Source of the DNA: Gammaproteobacteria bacterium
GTDB taxonomy: Bacteria > Pseudomonadota > Gammaproteobacteria > UBA6429 > Thiohalophilaceae
Length of the DNA: 64,000 bases
NCBI GenBank assembly: GCA_029880855.1
Contig: JAOUNS010000003.1
Location: 124,001-188,000 of the forward strand
Direction of reading: 5' to 3'
Shown: positions 62,256 through 64,000 of the stretch, one piece after another
Layout of the letters: each line of letters begins with the position of its first letter
Position numbering within the stretch: the first letter of the stretch is position 1
Program-made: the position numbers and the translations under genes
The notes under the pieces: generated by a model
Database searches by the model: none
Seen by the model: the letters and a program-made list of their open reading frames with translations, nothing else
Told to the model about the DNA's origin: nothing

Positions 62256-64000
62256 TTACTTCTTGTTCCGTTTCTCCGCCCGACGCAACCGGGACGACAG
62301 ACGTCGTGCCAATTCGCCGAACAGTTCGGTCTGGGTCGGGTGCGGATGGATGGCCTGTCCGGCCTGCTCCAGCGTCATGTTGGCGGAAACCATCATCACG
62401 GCCTCACCAATCAGGGTGTCCGCATGGTCGGCCAGCAGATGTACACCAATGATTTGATGGGACTTTTTGTCCGCCACCAGTTTGATCAGACCCTGGGTTT
62501 CACCGGTGATCATGGCCTTGGCATCCACGCTCATGGGCACCTTGACCTCGGCGGCATCGATGCCTTTGGCCTTGGCCTGGTCCATGGAGAGGCCCACAAA
62601 GGCCGCCTCGGGACGGGTAAAGATCACACCGGAATCCTTGTCCTGATCATAGATATGTGCCTCACCCGAGATGTTGTGCGCCGCTACCCGGCCCTGCTGA
62701 CCGGCGGTATGGGCCAGCATCAGGCCGCCGATGACATCACCCACGGCAAAGATATGCGGCACGTTGGTGCGGCAACGATTGTCCGCCTTGATGACGCCTT
62801 TTTCCGTCTGAATGCCGGCCTTGTCCAGTTGCAGGGGTTCCAGCACCGGGCGCTTGCCGGTCGCCATTATGACGTAATCACAGCTGAAGTTGTGGGCCTT
62901 GCCGTCCGCCCCTTCATAGGCGATTTTCATCTTGCCCGGCTCTCCCTTGATCTCCTTGATCTTGACCGAGGTTTCAATCGAGAGATTTTTATCTTCATTG
63001 AGGATAGCGGTGAGCTGTTTGGCCACTTCGGTTTCCACTTCGGCCAAAATACGCTCGTTCGCTTCCAACAGCGTCACTTTCGAGCCAAAATCCTGGAAAA
63101 TCTGCGCCATTTCGCAGCCAATCGCACCACCGCCGATAACGCCGATTTTCTTCGGCTGGGCTTTCAGGCCCCACACCGTATCGGAAGTAAGCACACCGCC
63201 GCTCTCCACGCCCTCACGGGCGCCTGGAATCGGCGGTACGAAAGGCGGCGCGCCGGTGGCAATCACCGCCGCCCCGAAGCTGATCGGCTTGCCGCTCTTG
63301 CCGTCACCTTCTTTGGCACGACTGTGAGGGTCTTTACTGTTGCCGCCGGTGTCCACAAACACGCTGTGATCATCCACAAAGCGGGCAAAACCCTGAATCA
63401 CGTCGATTTTCACACCCTTGTCGGTATTCAGCGCCATTTTGCCGCGTTCCTCAAGGACATTTCGGCGATGTTTTTCCATCTTCGCCCAATCCAGTGCCGG
63501 CTTGTCGGTCCCTCCGATGCCCAGCAGCTTGTCGTGGGCACGATCCCGGATCCGGTCAGCCGCTGCACGCCAGGCCTTGGAGGGGATACAACCACGCCAC
63601 AGGCATTCACCACCGGGGAAAGGTGCGTCATTGATCATGGCCACCTTGAAGCCGTGCTCCACCAGATCGCGGGCACAGTCTTCACCGCCGGGGCCGCCGC
63701 CGATCACCACTACGTCGTAGTCGTAATTGCCCTTGGGCAGCTCAAAGCCACTGCCGGCTGCTTTGGTTGCGGCAGCAACGGAAACGGCCGCCGCCGAGGC
63801 GTCCAGCCAGGTGGGGCTTTCCACCATCTGTTTGAAGGTGTTCAGGAACTTGGCCGCGTCCGCACCGTTAACGATACGGTGGTCAGCAGTAATCGTCACC
63901 GGCATCCCCTGCGGACCGAGGGTGGCGATGGCAAAAATAGCGGAAGTACCGGGCGACGGGATCGCATCGAACTGGCTGACTCCCATCATGCCCATATTGG
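62256..64000 (-). CDS. Dihydrolipoamide acyltransferase-dihydrolipoyl dehydrogenase fusion (5' end outside window)
   Basis: At least 581 residues, open through the right edge. The first ~100 residues are the end of an E2 acyltransferase catalytic domain: NMGMMGVSQFDAIPSPGTSA, and the catalytic TADHRIVNGADAAKF (His in DHR-x-x-x-G). A short Ala/Ser linker then leads to a complete E3: FAD motif VVIGGGPGGEDCA, redox-active GGECLWRGCIPSKA (C-x4-C), NAD motif IGVIGGGAIGCEMA, AVGDVIGGLMLAH, and the C-terminal HPHPTQTE with its catalytic His/Glu. The E3 reoxidises dihydrolipoyl groups for 2-oxoacid dehydrogenase complexes. A fused E2-E3 is uncommon; lipoyl domains and substrate specificity must lie beyond the edge. 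Confidence 0.93.
   Translation of the reverse strand, partial: NMGMMGVSQFDAIPSPGTSAIFAIATLGPQGMPVTITADHRIVNGADAAKFLNTFKQMVESPTWLDASAAAVSVAAATKAAGSGFELPKGNYDYDVVVIGGGPGGEDCARDLVEHGFKVAMINDAPFPGGECLWRGCIPSKAWRAAADRIRDRAHDKLLGIGGTDKPALDWAKMEKHRRNVLEERGKMALNTDKGVKIDVIQGFARFVDDHSVFVDTGGNSKDPHSRAKEGDGKSGKPISFGAAVIATGAPPFVPPIPGAREGVESGGVLTSDTVWGLKAQPKKIGVIGGGAIGCEMAQIFQDFGSKVTLLEANERILAEVETEVAKQLTAILNEDKNLSIETSVKIKEIKGEPGKMKIAYEGADGKAHNFSCDYVIMATGKRPVLEPLQLDKAGIQTEKGVIKADNRCRTNVPHIFAVGDVIGGLMLAHTAGQQGRVAAHNISGEAHIYDQDKDSGVIFTRPEAAFVGLSMDQAKAKGIDAAEVKVPMSVDAKAMITGETQGLIKLVADKKSHQIIGVHLLADHADTLIGEAVMMVSANMTLEQAGQAIHPHPTQTELFGELARRLSSRLRRAEKRNKK

Noticed and set aside
1-64000. CRISPR arrays, insertion sequences and rRNA genes
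   Set aside because: No regularly spaced direct repeats outside the precursor core, no transposase motif and no rRNA sequence were found.

Overview
The window is chromosomal DNA of a gammaproteobacterium, probably a Chromatiales-type or related free-living, sulfur-oxidizer-like lineage of middling GC. The class is supported by gene order: pncC-thpR-recA-recX-alaS-lysC-csrA-tRNA-Ser, ffh/rpsP-rimM-trmD-rplS, ypjD-corB beside ffh, and ogt-xerD-dsbC. The exact family is a guess.

Layout. (1) 1-7312, minus strand: the 5' part of a contractile injection system operon (eCIS, phage-tail-like). In transcript order it encodes sheath, tube, a T4-baseplate-chaperone-like protein, a disordered linker-like protein, a DUF4255 tail-terminator/cap protein and an AAA+ ATPase that runs off the left edge. 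Several genes are coupled by ATGA overlaps. (2) 7313-8427: an AT-rich, structured region with no convincing gene. (3) 8428-9082: tRNA-Arg(ACG) and tRNA-Ser(GCT). Each is followed by a roughly 130-nt repeat whose two ends copy that particular tRNA, while the two cores resemble each other. (4) 9149-16154: csrA, lysC, alaS, recX, recA, thpR, pncC. (5) 16243-20114: a small unknown gene, a PilZ protein, mutS and ferredoxin fdxA. (6) 20149-33420: an AddAB-like helicase-nuclease whose B and A genes are split by about 7 kb. The insert carries a large P-loop/TPR protein, a PA2778/PA2779-type C39 peptidase pair, an FHA protein and two envelope proteins. (7) 33421-37648: dsbC, xerD, ogt and a large periplasmic helical-repeat protein. 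(8) 37739-44476: the ribosome/tRNA-modification/SRP block, an MBL-fold phosphodiesterase, ypjD and corB. (9) 44570-50989: signalling genes (FHA, PilZ, membrane diguanylate cyclase), radA, and secreted unknowns with a rhodanese-like protein. (10) 51266-53930: a compact four-gene MNIO/RiPP operon of the HvfABCD (metallophore/copper-buffering) type, whose secreted precursor carries eight EGKCG motifs. (11) 54259-58000: a serine/threonine kinase fused to a universal-stress domain, a convergent metallophosphatase, and a hydrolase-like/TlpA fusion. (12) 58111-64000: bioA, argG, a MotY-like OmpA protein and an E2-E3 (acyltransferase-dihydrolipoyl dehydrogenase) fusion cut by the right edge.

Most of the window is housekeeping. 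The parts that deserve attention are the tRNA-tailored repeats, the MNIO precursor operon, the injection-system module and the P-loop/TPR gene inside the split addAB locus. Start sites were moved from the longest reading frame where a Shine-Dalgarno sequence, signal peptide or family alignment argued for it; these cases are stated.
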